A stretch of 64,000 bases of DNA from Erwinia sp. S63. Lineage in GTDB: Bacteria > Pseudomonadota > Gammaproteobacteria > Enterobacterales > Enterobacteriaceae. A program made the position numbers and the translations under genes. The first letter of the stretch is position 1; each line of letters begins with the position of its first letter. The DNA lies in contig NZ_JACVUP010000012.1 of the NCBI RefSeq assembly GCF_016625195.1, forward strand, positions 62,001 to 126,000, read 5' to 3'. The notes under the pieces are model-generated. The model worked only from the letters and a program-made list of their open reading frames with translations. It made no database searches and was not told where the DNA came from. This document shows positions 12,873-21,361 of this stretch, one piece after another.

Positions 12873-13862
12873 ATGCGCCAGATCCGTGCATTAGCAGGCT
12901 CAGGGATTCTGCTCTTGCTCCTCATCGCGCTCAGCTTGATGCTGGGGGCAAAATCGATACCCATTTCCGATGTTTATCATTCTCTTACCTCAGGCTGTAA
13001 CAGCGCTGAGTGCGTGATTGTGCGTGATGCACGCCTGCCGCGCACCCTGGCCGGATTGCTGGCGGGTGTCGCCCTCGGGTTAGCGGGTGCGCTGATGCAG
13101 AGTCTGACGCGCAATCCACTGGCCGATCCGGGCATTCTCGGCGTTAACGCAGGTGCCGGATTTGCGGTGGTGATTGGCATCGCGCTGTTTGGCGCGGATT
13201 CTCCCCTCGACTGGCTTGGCTTCGCGTTTGCCGGTGCACTGCTGGCGTCATTGCTGGTGGCGATGACGGGCGCGATTGGCGGCGGGCGAGTCAATCCGGT
13301 ACGCCTGACGTTAGCCGGCGTAGCGCTGGGCGCGGTGCTGGATGGCCTGACGTCTGGCCTGTCACTGCTCAATCCCGATATTTACGATCATCTGCGTTTC
13401 TGGCACAGCGGCTCGCTGGATATCCGCAATTTCACCGTATTGCGTACGCTGTTCCCGGCCGTGCTGGTCGGCAGTGCGATGGCAATCTATTTGTCGCAGG
13501 CGTTGAACAGTTTAAGCATGGGCGGCGATATGGCGACCGCGCTGGGCACGCGAGTGGCGCGCACGCAACTGCTGGGATTGCTGGCGATTGCGTTGTTGTG
13601 TGGTGCGGCGACGGCTGCAGTGGGGCCGATTGCTTTTATCGGACTGATGACGCCGCATTTTGCACGCTGGATGGTCGGCAACGATCACCGCTGGATGCTG
13701 CCCGCCACGGCGATCATTACTCCGATTTTGCTACTGGCGGCGGATATTCTCGGGCGTCTGCTGGTGGCGGGTGAACTGCGCGTCTCCATTGTCACGGCGA
13801 TGTTGGGTGCACCGGTGCTGATCGTGCTGGTACGCCGTAAACTCGGGCGAGGTGCGCTATGA
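12873..13862 (+). CDS. fepD: Ferric enterobactin ABC permease FepD
   Basis: An inner-membrane permease subunit of the FecCD/BtuC family, pairing with FepG. The 329-residue protein is almost wholly hydrophobic with about nine to ten helices. It has the family motif RLPRTLAGLLAGVALGLAGA followed by MQSLTRNPLADPGILGVNAGAG, and the EAA-like coupling segment around GPIAFIGLMTPHFARWMVG. It opens the fepDGC operon and overlaps fepG by 4 bp. Confidence 0.96.
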   Translation: MRQIRALAGSGILLLLLIALSLMLGAKSIPISDVYHSLTSGCNSAECVIVRDARLPRTLAGLLAGVALGLAGALMQSLTRNPLADPGILGVNAGAGFAVVIGIALFGADSPLDWLGFAFAGALLASLLVAMTGAIGGGRVNPVRLTLAGVALGAVLDGLTSGLSLLNPDIYDHLRFWHSGSLDIRNFTVLRTLFPAVLVGSAMAIYLSQALNSLSMGGDMATALGTRVARTQLLGLLAIALLCGAATAAVGPIAFIGLMTPHFARWMVGNDHRWMLPATAIITPILLLAADILGRLLVAGELRVSIVTAMLGAPVLIVLVRRKLGRGAL

Positions 13863-14842
13863 CGCATCGGGTTGCATTACATACGACGTGGTTGTTGCTC
13901 GGATGCGCACTGCTGGCGTATCTGGCGATGACGCGAGGCGCATTGCCGATTGGTGCTGAGCAGTTTTGGCAGGTGCTGGCGGGGCACGGTGCCAGCAACG
14001 TCAAGCTGATCGTTTTAGAGTGGCGACTGCCGCGTGTGCTAATGGCGCTGCTGATTGGCGCGGCACTGGGCGTCAGCGGCGCGATTTTCCAGTCACTGCT
14101 GCGCAACCCGCTCGGCAGCCCGGATATTCTCGGTTTCAATACCGGTGCCTATAGCGGCGTGCTGGTGGCGCTGGTGATGTTCAATCAGGGCATCGCCGCC
14201 ATGACCGGTGCAGCATTGGTTGGCGGTATCGGTACGGCGGCATTGGTGTATCTGTTTGCCTGGCGCAATGGGGTGGAAACCTTCCGCCTGATTATTGTTG
14301 GTATCAGCGTGCGCGCGTTGCTGATGGCACTGAATGCCTGGCTGATTATCAGTGCTTCGCTAGAGTCCGCGCTCAGTGCCGGATTGTGGAGTGCCGGTTC
14401 ACTTAACGGCATCACCTGGGCGAAAACGCCGCCGGTGATTGGTGTATTGCTGCTGTCGCTGCTGCTGATGGCGTTGCTGACCCGGCGCATGCGTTTGCTG
14501 GAGATGGGCGATGATACCGCCAGCGCGCTCGGCGTGCCGGTGGAGCGCAGTCGGCTGCTGCTGATGCTGATTGGTGTGGTGTTGACTGCTGCATCTACCG
14601 CTTTAGTGGGGCCGATCTCCTTTGTCGCGCTGCTGGCGCCGCAGATCGCGCGTCGACTCGGCGGCGGTGAAAAAGGCGCGCTGCTGCTGGCGGCGCTGTG
14701 TGGCGCACTGCTGCTGATTGCGGCCGATTTTGCCGCGCAGCATCTGTTCCTGCCTTATCAATTACCGGTTGGCGTGATTACCGTCAGCCTCGGTGGACTT
14801 TATCTGATTGCGTTACTGGTGCGGGAGGCGCGACGCCAATGA
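13859..14842 (+). CDS. fepG: Ferric enterobactin ABC permease FepG
   Basis: The second FecCD-family permease subunit (327 aa), which forms the membrane channel with FepD. Conserved segments are EWRLPRVLMALLIGAALGVS, FQSLLRNPLGSPDILGFNTG and VGPISFVALLAPQIARRLGG. Its start overlaps the fepD stop (ATGA) and its stop overlaps the fepC start (ATGA), so the three subunits are translationally coupled. E. coli FepG is 330 residues. Confidence 0.96.
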   Translation: MTHRVALHTTWLLLGCALLAYLAMTRGALPIGAEQFWQVLAGHGASNVKLIVLEWRLPRVLMALLIGAALGVSGAIFQSLLRNPLGSPDILGFNTGAYSGVLVALVMFNQGIAAMTGAALVGGIGTAALVYLFAWRNGVETFRLIIVGISVRALLMALNAWLIISASLESALSAGLWSAGSLNGITWAKTPPVIGVLLLSLLLMALLTRRMRLLEMGDDTASALGVPVERSRLLLMLIGVVLTAASTALVGPISFVALLAPQIARRLGGGEKGALLLAALCGALLLIAADFAAQHLFLPYQLPVGVITVSLGGLYLIALLVREARRQ

Positions 14843-15636
14843 TCGATATCCCTTCACGGCTGTATGGCGAAGGCCTGACGCTCGGCTACGACAAGAAAGT
14901 GGTGGCAGAAAATCTGTCGGTGGCGATTCCGGAAGGCGAGCTGACGGTGATTATCGGCCCCAACGCCTGCGGTAAATCCACTTTGCTGCGCACCCTGAGT
15001 CGTCTTAATACTCCGCTGAAAGGCGAGGTCTATCTGGATGGTGAAGCGATAGCGCGTTACCCGACCAAGGAAGTGGCGCGTCGACTTGGGCTGCTGCCGC
15101 AGAGTTCCAACGCACCCGCGGGCATCAGCGTAACCGAGCTGGTGGCACGTGGGCGCTATCCGCACCAGCCGCTGTTTGGCCGCTGGCGGAGTGAGGATGA
15201 AGAGGCGGTGCAGACTGCAATGCGGGCAACCGGTGTGGCGGATTTGGCGCAGCAACCGGTGGATACCTTGTCCGGCGGGCAGCGTCAGCGCGTATGGATT
15301 GCGATGGTGCTGGCGCAGCAAACCCCGCTGTTATTGCTGGATGAGCCGACCACCTGGCTGGATATCACCCATCAGATTGAACTGCTGGAACTGATGCAGG
15401 AGTTGAATCAGCAACATGGCCGCACGCTGGTGGTGGTGTTGCACGATCTCAACCACGCCTGCCGTTATGCCACCCATTTGATCGCCATGCGTCACGGCAA
15501 GATTATCGCCGAAGGCAAGCCCGCAGAGATCGTAACACCCGCGTTGATTGAGCAGGTGTACGGCTTGCGCTGCGTGATTGTGGAAGATCCGGTGGCGCAC
15601 ACGCCAATGATCGTGCCGCTGGGGCGGGGAAAATAA
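14839..15636 (+). CDS. fepC: Ferric enterobactin ABC ATPase FepC
   Basis: The cytoplasmic ATPase that powers FepDG. The 265-residue protein has Walker A GPNACGKST (about residues 38-46), the ABC signature LSGGQRQRVWIAMVLAQ, Walker B LLLLDEPTTWLD and the switch His in VVLHDLNHACRYA. The ATG at 14839 overlaps the fepG stop. The upstream part of the open frame is inside fepG and is rejected. It is followed by a 305-bp gap with tandem repeats and then the convergent entF. Confidence 0.97.
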   Translation: MIDIPSRLYGEGLTLGYDKKVVAENLSVAIPEGELTVIIGPNACGKSTLLRTLSRLNTPLKGEVYLDGEAIARYPTKEVARRLGLLPQSSNAPAGISVTELVARGRYPHQPLFGRWRSEDEEAVQTAMRATGVADLAQQPVDTLSGGQRQRVWIAMVLAQQTPLLLLDEPTTWLDITHQIELLELMQELNQQHGRTLVVVLHDLNHACRYATHLIAMRHGKIIAEGKPAEIVTPALIEQVYGLRCVIVEDPVAHTPMIVPLGRGK

Positions 15637-15684
15637 GCGATCGGGCCGCAGCAAAACAGGGTGTGGCGGAAACCTCAACGCTGC

Positions 15685-15897
15685 GTCCGGCGCACTACAG
15701 TGGAGCATCGTGTCGAGAGGTCTGAACGTAGTGCCCTGTAAATGGCAGGCAGGCTGATTTCAGTGAGTCTAAATGTCAGCTCCCTGCACACTGCAGCAGA
15801 ACATCGTGTCGAGAGGTCTGAACGCAGTGCCCTGCACATGGCAGGCAGGTTGATTGCAGTGAGGCTTCGTCTCAGCGCCCTGTGCAAGGCAGATCAG
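15685..15897. repeat. 48/96-bp tandem repeat between fepC and entF
   Basis: Two 96-bp copies (15706-15801 and 15802-15897) share CATCGTGTCGAGAGGTCTGA; their first 62 bp differ at only about 5 positions, and their later halves are more diverged. Each copy is itself two 48-bp half-units built around GTGCCCTGCACATGGCAGGC, a short hairpin (TGCC/GGCA). A further partial unit precedes them (about 15685-15705). The periods are multiples of three, so open frames run through both strands, but those frames resemble no protein I know. Confidence 0.85.
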
Positions 15898-15904
15898 TTT
15901 ATCG

Positions 15905-15928
15905 CCGGGAGGCCCTTCGACCTCCCGG
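15905..15928. terminator. Hairpin downstream of entF
   Basis: CCGGGAGG at 15905-15912 pairs perfectly with CCTCCCGG at 15921-15928. It sits 14 bp beyond the entF stop. No T tract follows on either strand, so termination is uncertain; it may cap the entF transcript 3' end. Confidence 0.4.
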
Positions 15929-15941
15929 AAATCGGCTGACG

Positions 15942-18900
15942 CTAGCCTAATATCCGCTGCAACAGCGGGCCAATCTGCTCAAACATCTGCGGAGAAATAA
16001 TCTCCACGTGTGCACAATCCATCGGCCAAACCTCTAACTCACCGACATAGGGTGCCCAGGCGCGACGCGCATCCTGGCCGGGCTGCTGCGTCTGCTCCGC
16101 GAGGAACAGTGTGGCGCGACCGTTGAAACGCGCACTGCGCGCGGTGGCCAGCAGACGAACCGAACTGGCGTAGTTGGCTTCGATGGTATCGAACATCGCG
16201 CGCATCTCTTCGCCCGCCTGATGGCGCTGGGCAGCGATAAACTGCTCGCGCTCGCGATTCACCTCTTCCAGCACCGCCGGGTCCAGCACATTCTCACCGC
16301 GCTTCTCATCCCAGTTCTGCGTTTCCGGTGGCCAGGTATCGAGCAGGCCAAGGAAGGCTACCTCTTCACCTGCCGCTTCCAGTCGTGCCGCAATACCTTG
16401 CGCCAGCGTGCCGCCCAGCGAATAACCGAGGAAGAAGTACGGCCCGTGCGGCTGCACGTCACGTAAGGTTTGCAGATGCGCATCACACACTTCATCGAGA
16501 TGTGCGCTTTGGTTCAGCGGGCTCTGGGTATCCGGCGACTGAATCCCCACCAGCGACCAGCGCTGATCGAGATAGCGCTGCAGAATGCTGAACTGCCAGG
16601 CAAAACCCGACGCCGGATGGAAGCAGAACAGTGTCGGACCGTTACTCTGACGCAGCGGCAGTACGGCTTCAAAACCTGCCTGCTGATGCGATTGTGTATC
16701 GCTCAGCAACCGGGCGAGTTTTTCCACCGTTGAAGCCACCATAATCTGCCCCACCGAAACTGGCTGTTGCAGTTCGCGGCGCAGCTGGGCAGCTAAGCGC
16801 ATCGCCAGCAACGAGTGGCCACCGAGAGCGAAGAAATCATCCTGGGCGCTGATGCTGTCACGCGCCAGCAACTGGCAGAAAGCCAGTGCCAATTGGGTTT
16901 CCATACCGGGATGCGGTTCACGGCCCACGCTGTCAGCTGCATTTTTTGGCAGCGGTAAGGCTTTGCGATCCAATTTACCGTTGCTGCTCAACGGGAAGGC
17001 ATCGAGCTGCACAATCGCCACCGGCACCATATGTGCAGGCAGGCGCTGCGCCAGCGCATCACGCAGCGCGTCGCCATCGACAATGTGCTCTGCGACGACG
17101 TAACCCACCAGCTGACGCGCATCGCCGCCTTGTGCAGCGGCACCGCCGAGTACCACAGCATGCGTCACCGCTTGCTCAATACCTGGCTGTGCGCTCATCA
17201 CATGATCGATTTCGTTGAGCTCGATACGCTGGCCACGGATCTTCAGCTGATCGTCGCTGCGTCCGAGGTATTCCACCGCGCCGTTGTCCAGCCAGCGCGC
17301 CACGTCACCGGTCAGGTACATGCGTTCGCCAGCGGCAAATGGATCGGCGATAAAGCGGCTGGCGGTCAGGTCCGGGCGGCCAAGATAGCCGTGTGCCAGC
17401 TGTACACCTGTTAAATAAAGATCGCCTGCCACACCCGGCGGCACCGGCTGCATACGCGCATCAAGAATACGAAGTCCGGTATTCCACACCGGGAAACCAA
17501 TCGGTACGCTGGCCCCTTCAACGGCTGCCAAAGCTTCGCCAAACGCCGGATACCAGCTGACATCTACTGCCGCTTCGGTCGGGCCGTACAGGTTATGCAG
17601 TGGTACCTGCGTCAGTTTTTCCCATTCACGCGACAGATCGGTCGGCAGCGCTTCACCGCTACAGAAGACGTTACGCAAGCTGCCACAGCAGGCAATCGCC
17701 GGCTCACTGTCCAGCGCCGCGACAAAGGCGGCCAGCATCGAAGGGACGAAGTGCGTGGTAGTCACTTTGTAACGCGCAAACAACTGCTGAAGGGCTTCCG
17801 GATCGCGGTGCGCTTCCGGCGGTGCCATCACCAGTTGCGCGCCTACCAGCAGCGGCCAGAAGAATTCCCATACGGATACATCGAAACTGCTTGGGGTTTT
17901 CTGCAATACCACGTCGTCGGCTTGCAGCGGATAGCGATCCTGCATCCACAATAGGCGGTTGACGATCGCCTCATGACCGACCAATACGCCTTTCGGACGC
18001 CCGGTAGATCCTGAGGTGTAGATGATGTAAGCACCATCCTGTGGTGTCGGCGCGCTGGCGGGTGGTGGCGCGTCTGGCGCGGTATACAGCGCATCAAAGT
18101 GCAGCTGCTTAACAGAATCGATTGCGCTAAAGCGGGCGCTCAATTCCGCTGAGGTGATCAGCGTTTTGGGGGCGGCATCTTCCAGCATTAGCTGCAAACG
18201 TTCGTCGGGGTAGCCGGTATCGAGCGGCAGATAGGCCGCGCCGAGCGACACAATCGCCTGCAGTGCCAGCGAGAGCTGCACTGAACGCGGCAATGCCACT
18301 GCGACGATATCGCCGCGCTGGACGCCCGCTGCACTAAGATCCGCTGCGAGGGCATTCAGCTGCTGCTGCATCTCACGGTAGCTTAACTGGTGAGTCGCAT
18401 CGGTCAGCGCCGGGGCATCAGGCGTACGCGCGGCCTGTTGCGCCAACAGTGAGGCCAGCGTTTCTGCCGGAACAGGGTGCGCGGTCTGATTGATACCGGC
18501 AATTTGTACGTGCTCTTCTGCGGTTAGCAGATCCAGTTCACCCAACGCACGCTGCGGTTGCTCCGCCAGCTGCTCCAGCAGCAAAGCAAAACGGCTGGCG
18601 TGGCGCATTAGCGTGGATTCGCTGTAGCGCTCCGCATTCGCCAGCAACTCCAGCGTCAGTTCTCCCTGTTCGCTGATGTAGATAGCGATTTCCAGATCGC
18701 GCACCGGGCCGGATGCCAGCTGATGGGTTATGCCTTCAACGCCAGCGAAATCGAGTTGATAATCAAACATCTTCAGGTTGATCACCGGACCGTACAGCGG
18801 GTCACCATCGCCCAAACGCCCAAGATCGCGCTGCACCTGTTCCGCGTCATAACGCTGGTGGCGGCGCATTTTCTTCACTTCACCTGCCAGCTGGGCAGCC

Positions 18901-19856
18901 AGTGCGCTTAGCGGCTCGGTGGGATCGTAATGCACGGCCATCGGCAGCACGTTGATCACCGGACCGGTGGCACACAGCGCGGCGGATCCGATGCGGCGCA
19001 TAAAGATGAATCCAGCGGCGAAATCATTTTGTCCGCTGAGTCGCGCCAGCCACAGCGCTACCAGCGCAAAGGCCAAATCGGCGGCGCTGGATTGTGGATG
19101 CTGATTAACCAGCTTCAGGAAGGTGCTGCGATCGAGCATCACGCTGTGGCGCAGCAGATCGGTGGTCGCGCTTTGTCCCGCCAGCGGCAGCGGTGATAGC
19201 GAAGCAGGTGAAGGCAGAGCTGCGCCTTTTTCGCGCCAGAAATCACCATCGCGCGTGAATGAAGAGGATTCTTGATAACGCTGGTACTCTTCGACGACTT
19301 CGCTAAACGGAATGAACGGGGTTGGCTCGGCCTCTTGCTGCTGCACGGCGGCAGTGTAAAGGTTAGCAATACGGCGAGTGATGGCGGTAAAGCTGAAACC
19401 ATCCACCACTAAATGGTGATAACGCTGATACCAGAACCAGTGCTGATCGCCAATGCGATACAGCGTGTGATGCCATAAAGGGGCGCCGCTCAGTACGCGT
19501 AAATCCCCGTTCATGTCTTCACGCATTAACGCGCGGGCTTTGGTGGCCGCATCGGTTTCAGCGCGCAAATCAATGATGTTTGGCGCACTGAACGTCTGCG
19601 GTTGCAGCCACTGCAGTGCTTCGCCCTCGACTTCGGCAAACGCCATATTCAGCGTATCGGCTTCCTGCATGCCGGCCACGATAGCCTGCGCCAGTAGGTC
19701 TGTGTCAATCGCGCCGCGTAATTCGACAAAGTGCGCCACCGCATAAGCATTGTGGTGCTGGGTCAGCTGGTCGGCAATCCAGATGCCGGGCTGGGCTGCC
19801 ACTAAGGGCAAGGTGTGTTGGTCGGTCATGGTTTTGTTCATCAGAGATTCAGACAT
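15942..19856 (-). CDS. entF: Enterobactin synthase component F (NRPS, C-A-PCP-TE)
   Basis: EntF activates L-serine, condenses it with dihydroxybenzoate from EntB and releases the cyclic trimer. The 1304-residue protein has a condensation domain with YHHLVVDGFSF (about residue 147), an adenylation domain with YIIYTSGSTGRPKGV and YLTGDVARW, a carrier domain with DDFFALGGHSLLAMRLAAQL, and a thioesterase with GYSLGGTLAQGIAARL and the late His in DCAHVEIISP. I start at MSESLMNKTM, preceded by CGGAG. E. coli EntF has 1293 residues. It follows fes by 32 bp with no MbtH-like gene between. Confidence 0.97.
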   Translation of the reverse strand: MSESLMNKTMTDQHTLPLVAAQPGIWIADQLTQHHNAYAVAHFVELRGAIDTDLLAQAIVAGMQEADTLNMAFAEVEGEALQWLQPQTFSAPNIIDLRAETDAATKARALMREDMNGDLRVLSGAPLWHHTLYRIGDQHWFWYQRYHHLVVDGFSFTAITRRIANLYTAAVQQQEAEPTPFIPFSEVVEEYQRYQESSSFTRDGDFWREKGAALPSPASLSPLPLAGQSATTDLLRHSVMLDRSTFLKLVNQHPQSSAADLAFALVALWLARLSGQNDFAAGFIFMRRIGSAALCATGPVINVLPMAVHYDPTEPLSALAAQLAGEVKKMRRHQRYDAEQVQRDLGRLGDGDPLYGPVINLKMFDYQLDFAGVEGITHQLASGPVRDLEIAIYISEQGELTLELLANAERYSESTLMRHASRFALLLEQLAEQPQRALGELDLLTAEEHVQIAGINQTAHPVPAETLASLLAQQAARTPDAPALTDATHQLSYREMQQQLNALAADLSAAGVQRGDIVAVALPRSVQLSLALQAIVSLGAAYLPLDTGYPDERLQLMLEDAAPKTLITSAELSARFSAIDSVKQLHFDALYTAPDAPPPASAPTPQDGAYIIYTSGSTGRPKGVLVGHEAIVNRLLWMQDRYPLQADDVVLQKTPSSFDVSVWEFFWPLLVGAQLVMAPPEAHRDPEALQQLFARYKVTTTHFVPSMLAAFVAALDSEPAIACCGSLRNVFCSGEALPTDLSREWEKLTQVPLHNLYGPTEAAVDVSWYPAFGEALAAVEGASVPIGFPVWNTGLRILDARMQPVPPGVAGDLYLTGVQLAHGYLGRPDLTASRFIADPFAAGERMYLTGDVARWLDNGAVEYLGRSDDQLKIRGQRIELNEIDHVMSAQPGIEQAVTHAVVLGGAAAQGGDARQLVGYVVAEHIVDGDALRDALAQRLPAHMVPVAIVQLDAFPLSSNGKLDRKALPLPKNAADSVGREPHPGMETQLALAFCQLLARDSISAQDDFFALGGHSLLAMRLAAQLRRELQQPVSVGQIMVASTVEKLARLLSDTQSHQQAGFEAVLPLRQSNGPTLFCFHPASGFAWQFSILQRYLDQRWSLVGIQSPDTQSPLNQSAHLDEVCDAHLQTLRDVQPHGPYFFLGYSLGGTLAQGIAARLEAAGEEVAFLGLLDTWPPETQNWDEKRGENVLDPAVLEEVNREREQFIAAQRHQAGEEMRAMFDTIEANYASSVRLLATARSARFNGRATLFLAEQTQQPGQDARRAWAPYVGELEVWPMDCAHVEIISPQMFEQIGPLLQRILG

Positions 19857-19888
19857 CTGTGCTCCGGTTTGCGTCCTGCGTAATGAAG

Positions 19889-21100
19889 TTAAGTCGGATT
19901 GCGCCACAGGGCTTGCAGACCGTCGAGCAGACCACCGCGCCAGCATAGCGCGTCATGGCCGCCCTCCACCGGCAGGTAATTTACCTGATAGCCGGCAGCG
20001 GTAAGTTTTTGTTCTAATTGTTGATTGGCTTGCAGAATCAGGCCTTCCCGTTTGCCTGCTTCCAGCCAGAAACGCAGCGGCTGTTTCGGTGCCAGGCCGC
20101 TATCCAGCGCCTGCAACAGCCAGCCGTATGGGTTGCCGCGTTCGGGCCACCAGAATGATCCGGAGAGGCTCAGCGCATTGCCAAACGTCTCCGGGAAATG
20201 CAGCGCGGCAAACACCGATGCCAGCCCGCCGAAACTTTGTCCGGCCACCAGCGTGCTGTCTGCATGCTGGCGATAAGGTGCCCATTGCCCCACCTGCGGC
20301 AGTAACTCCTGCTGCACGGCTTGCCAGAACTGCGGATTACAGGGCAGTTCGCGGCTACGGTGTTCACGATCGATGATGTCGATAAACAGATAAACGGCAG
20401 GTGGGAGTTTCCCTGCGTCAGTAAGTTGCTGCAATGGCCCGGCAATCGGCATTTGGTTTGCCCAGAATTGACCATCCAGCAGGATAGCCATTGGGCGTTG
20501 CTCAGCATCAGACTCGCCGGTGGCATAAATCCACACTTTGCGACTGTTGCTTAGTAACGCGCTATCCCACTGATATTGCTGCAAAGAAACAGCCGATGCG
20601 CTGCCATCATCCACGGTTTGCCAGATTTGCTGGTCAGGGGCCTGCGGGAGATGCAGCGGCGAAACGCCCATGCCACGCCCACCGGCCCAGCCGCGCAGTG
20701 TATTCAGGGGATCGGCCTTCGCCGTGGGGAATTTGTCACGCCACCAGTTTCGCAAGGCATACATGTCCGCTTCACCGGAAAAGTCGGTCGCCTGCTCATC
20801 GGGCATCAGGCAGTAACTGCCGCGCCAGTTTGATGGCAGCGCAGTTTGCCAGTACCACACATCAGTACCCGTTACGCGCACCAATGACTGCGGTGGACGC
20901 TTCTGGTGATGATCGGTCACGCCAGTGATGTTGATCCATACACGCTGTGTCTTTGACGTTTTTTCGCTGCCTTGGGGATCGCGCCAGAAGAAGGTCACCA
21001 GGCAGGTGCCGTCCTGCTGAGGGTCAATTCGCGGAATACCCTGAGTTTGTTGCTCCTGCCACCAGGCTTCGCTACCGGTTACATCATTTCGCCAGGTCAT
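19889..21100 (-). CDS. fes: Enterobactin esterase Fes
   Basis: A cytoplasmic esterase that hydrolyses ferric enterobactin so that iron can be reduced and released. The 403-residue protein (about 400 in E. coli) has an N-terminal lid-like domain and a C-terminal alpha/beta hydrolase. The nucleophile motif is AGQSFGGLAS (about residue 285) and the late catalytic His is in PVEGGHDALCW. It is read with entF, probably as one operon, and diverges from fepA across a region with a Fur-like site. Confidence 0.95.
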   Translation of the reverse strand: MTWRNDVTGSEAWWQEQQTQGIPRIDPQQDGTCLVTFFWRDPQGSEKTSKTQRVWINITGVTDHHQKRPPQSLVRVTGTDVWYWQTALPSNWRGSYCLMPDEQATDFSGEADMYALRNWWRDKFPTAKADPLNTLRGWAGGRGMGVSPLHLPQAPDQQIWQTVDDGSASAVSLQQYQWDSALLSNSRKVWIYATGESDAEQRPMAILLDGQFWANQMPIAGPLQQLTDAGKLPPAVYLFIDIIDREHRSRELPCNPQFWQAVQQELLPQVGQWAPYRQHADSTLVAGQSFGGLASVFAALHFPETFGNALSLSGSFWWPERGNPYGWLLQALDSGLAPKQPLRFWLEAGKREGLILQANQQLEQKLTAAGYQVNYLPVEGGHDALCWRGGLLDGLQALWRNPT

Positions 21101-21159
21101 AGGGGCTGCCAGTCACTGTGTAGGGAAAGATTTACATAAGATTAATAATTAATACTATT

Positions 21160-21178
21160 GATAACTATTTGCATTTGC
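21160..21178. promoter_or_regulatory. Candidate Fur box between fes and fepA
   Basis: GATAACTATTTGCATTTGC matches the Fur consensus at about 12 of 19 positions, in an AT-rich stretch 60 bp upstream of fes and about 180 bp upstream of fepA. The match is weaker than at the other two island promoters, but the position fits control of both divergent units. The long fepA leader after it contains small hairpins (GCTC/GAGC near 21190; CCTTC/GAAGG near 21229). Confidence 0.5.
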
Positions 21179-21361
21179 AATAGGGTGTTTCCGCTCAAAA
21201 GAGCACGCTCGTTCCGCCTGACTCTTTCCTTCCTGGAAGGTTACGCAACGGATGGCACTGCCAGGTCTGGAACTGGGCGCGATAAGGACAGGGATATTCT
21301 CACCGGCTCGCCAGTTAAGAATCCAACGGCATTTTTACTGGCCATCCAGGAATGAAAAACA

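Noticed and set aside
15675..15939. Open frames on both strands across the 96-bp repeat
   Set aside because: They exist because the repeat period is a multiple of three; no ribosome-binding site or homology supports translation.
21158..21355. 65-codon open frame in the fepA leader
   Set aside because: It starts at TTG within the candidate Fur site and has no ribosome-binding site or known relatives; the region is better read as a leader.
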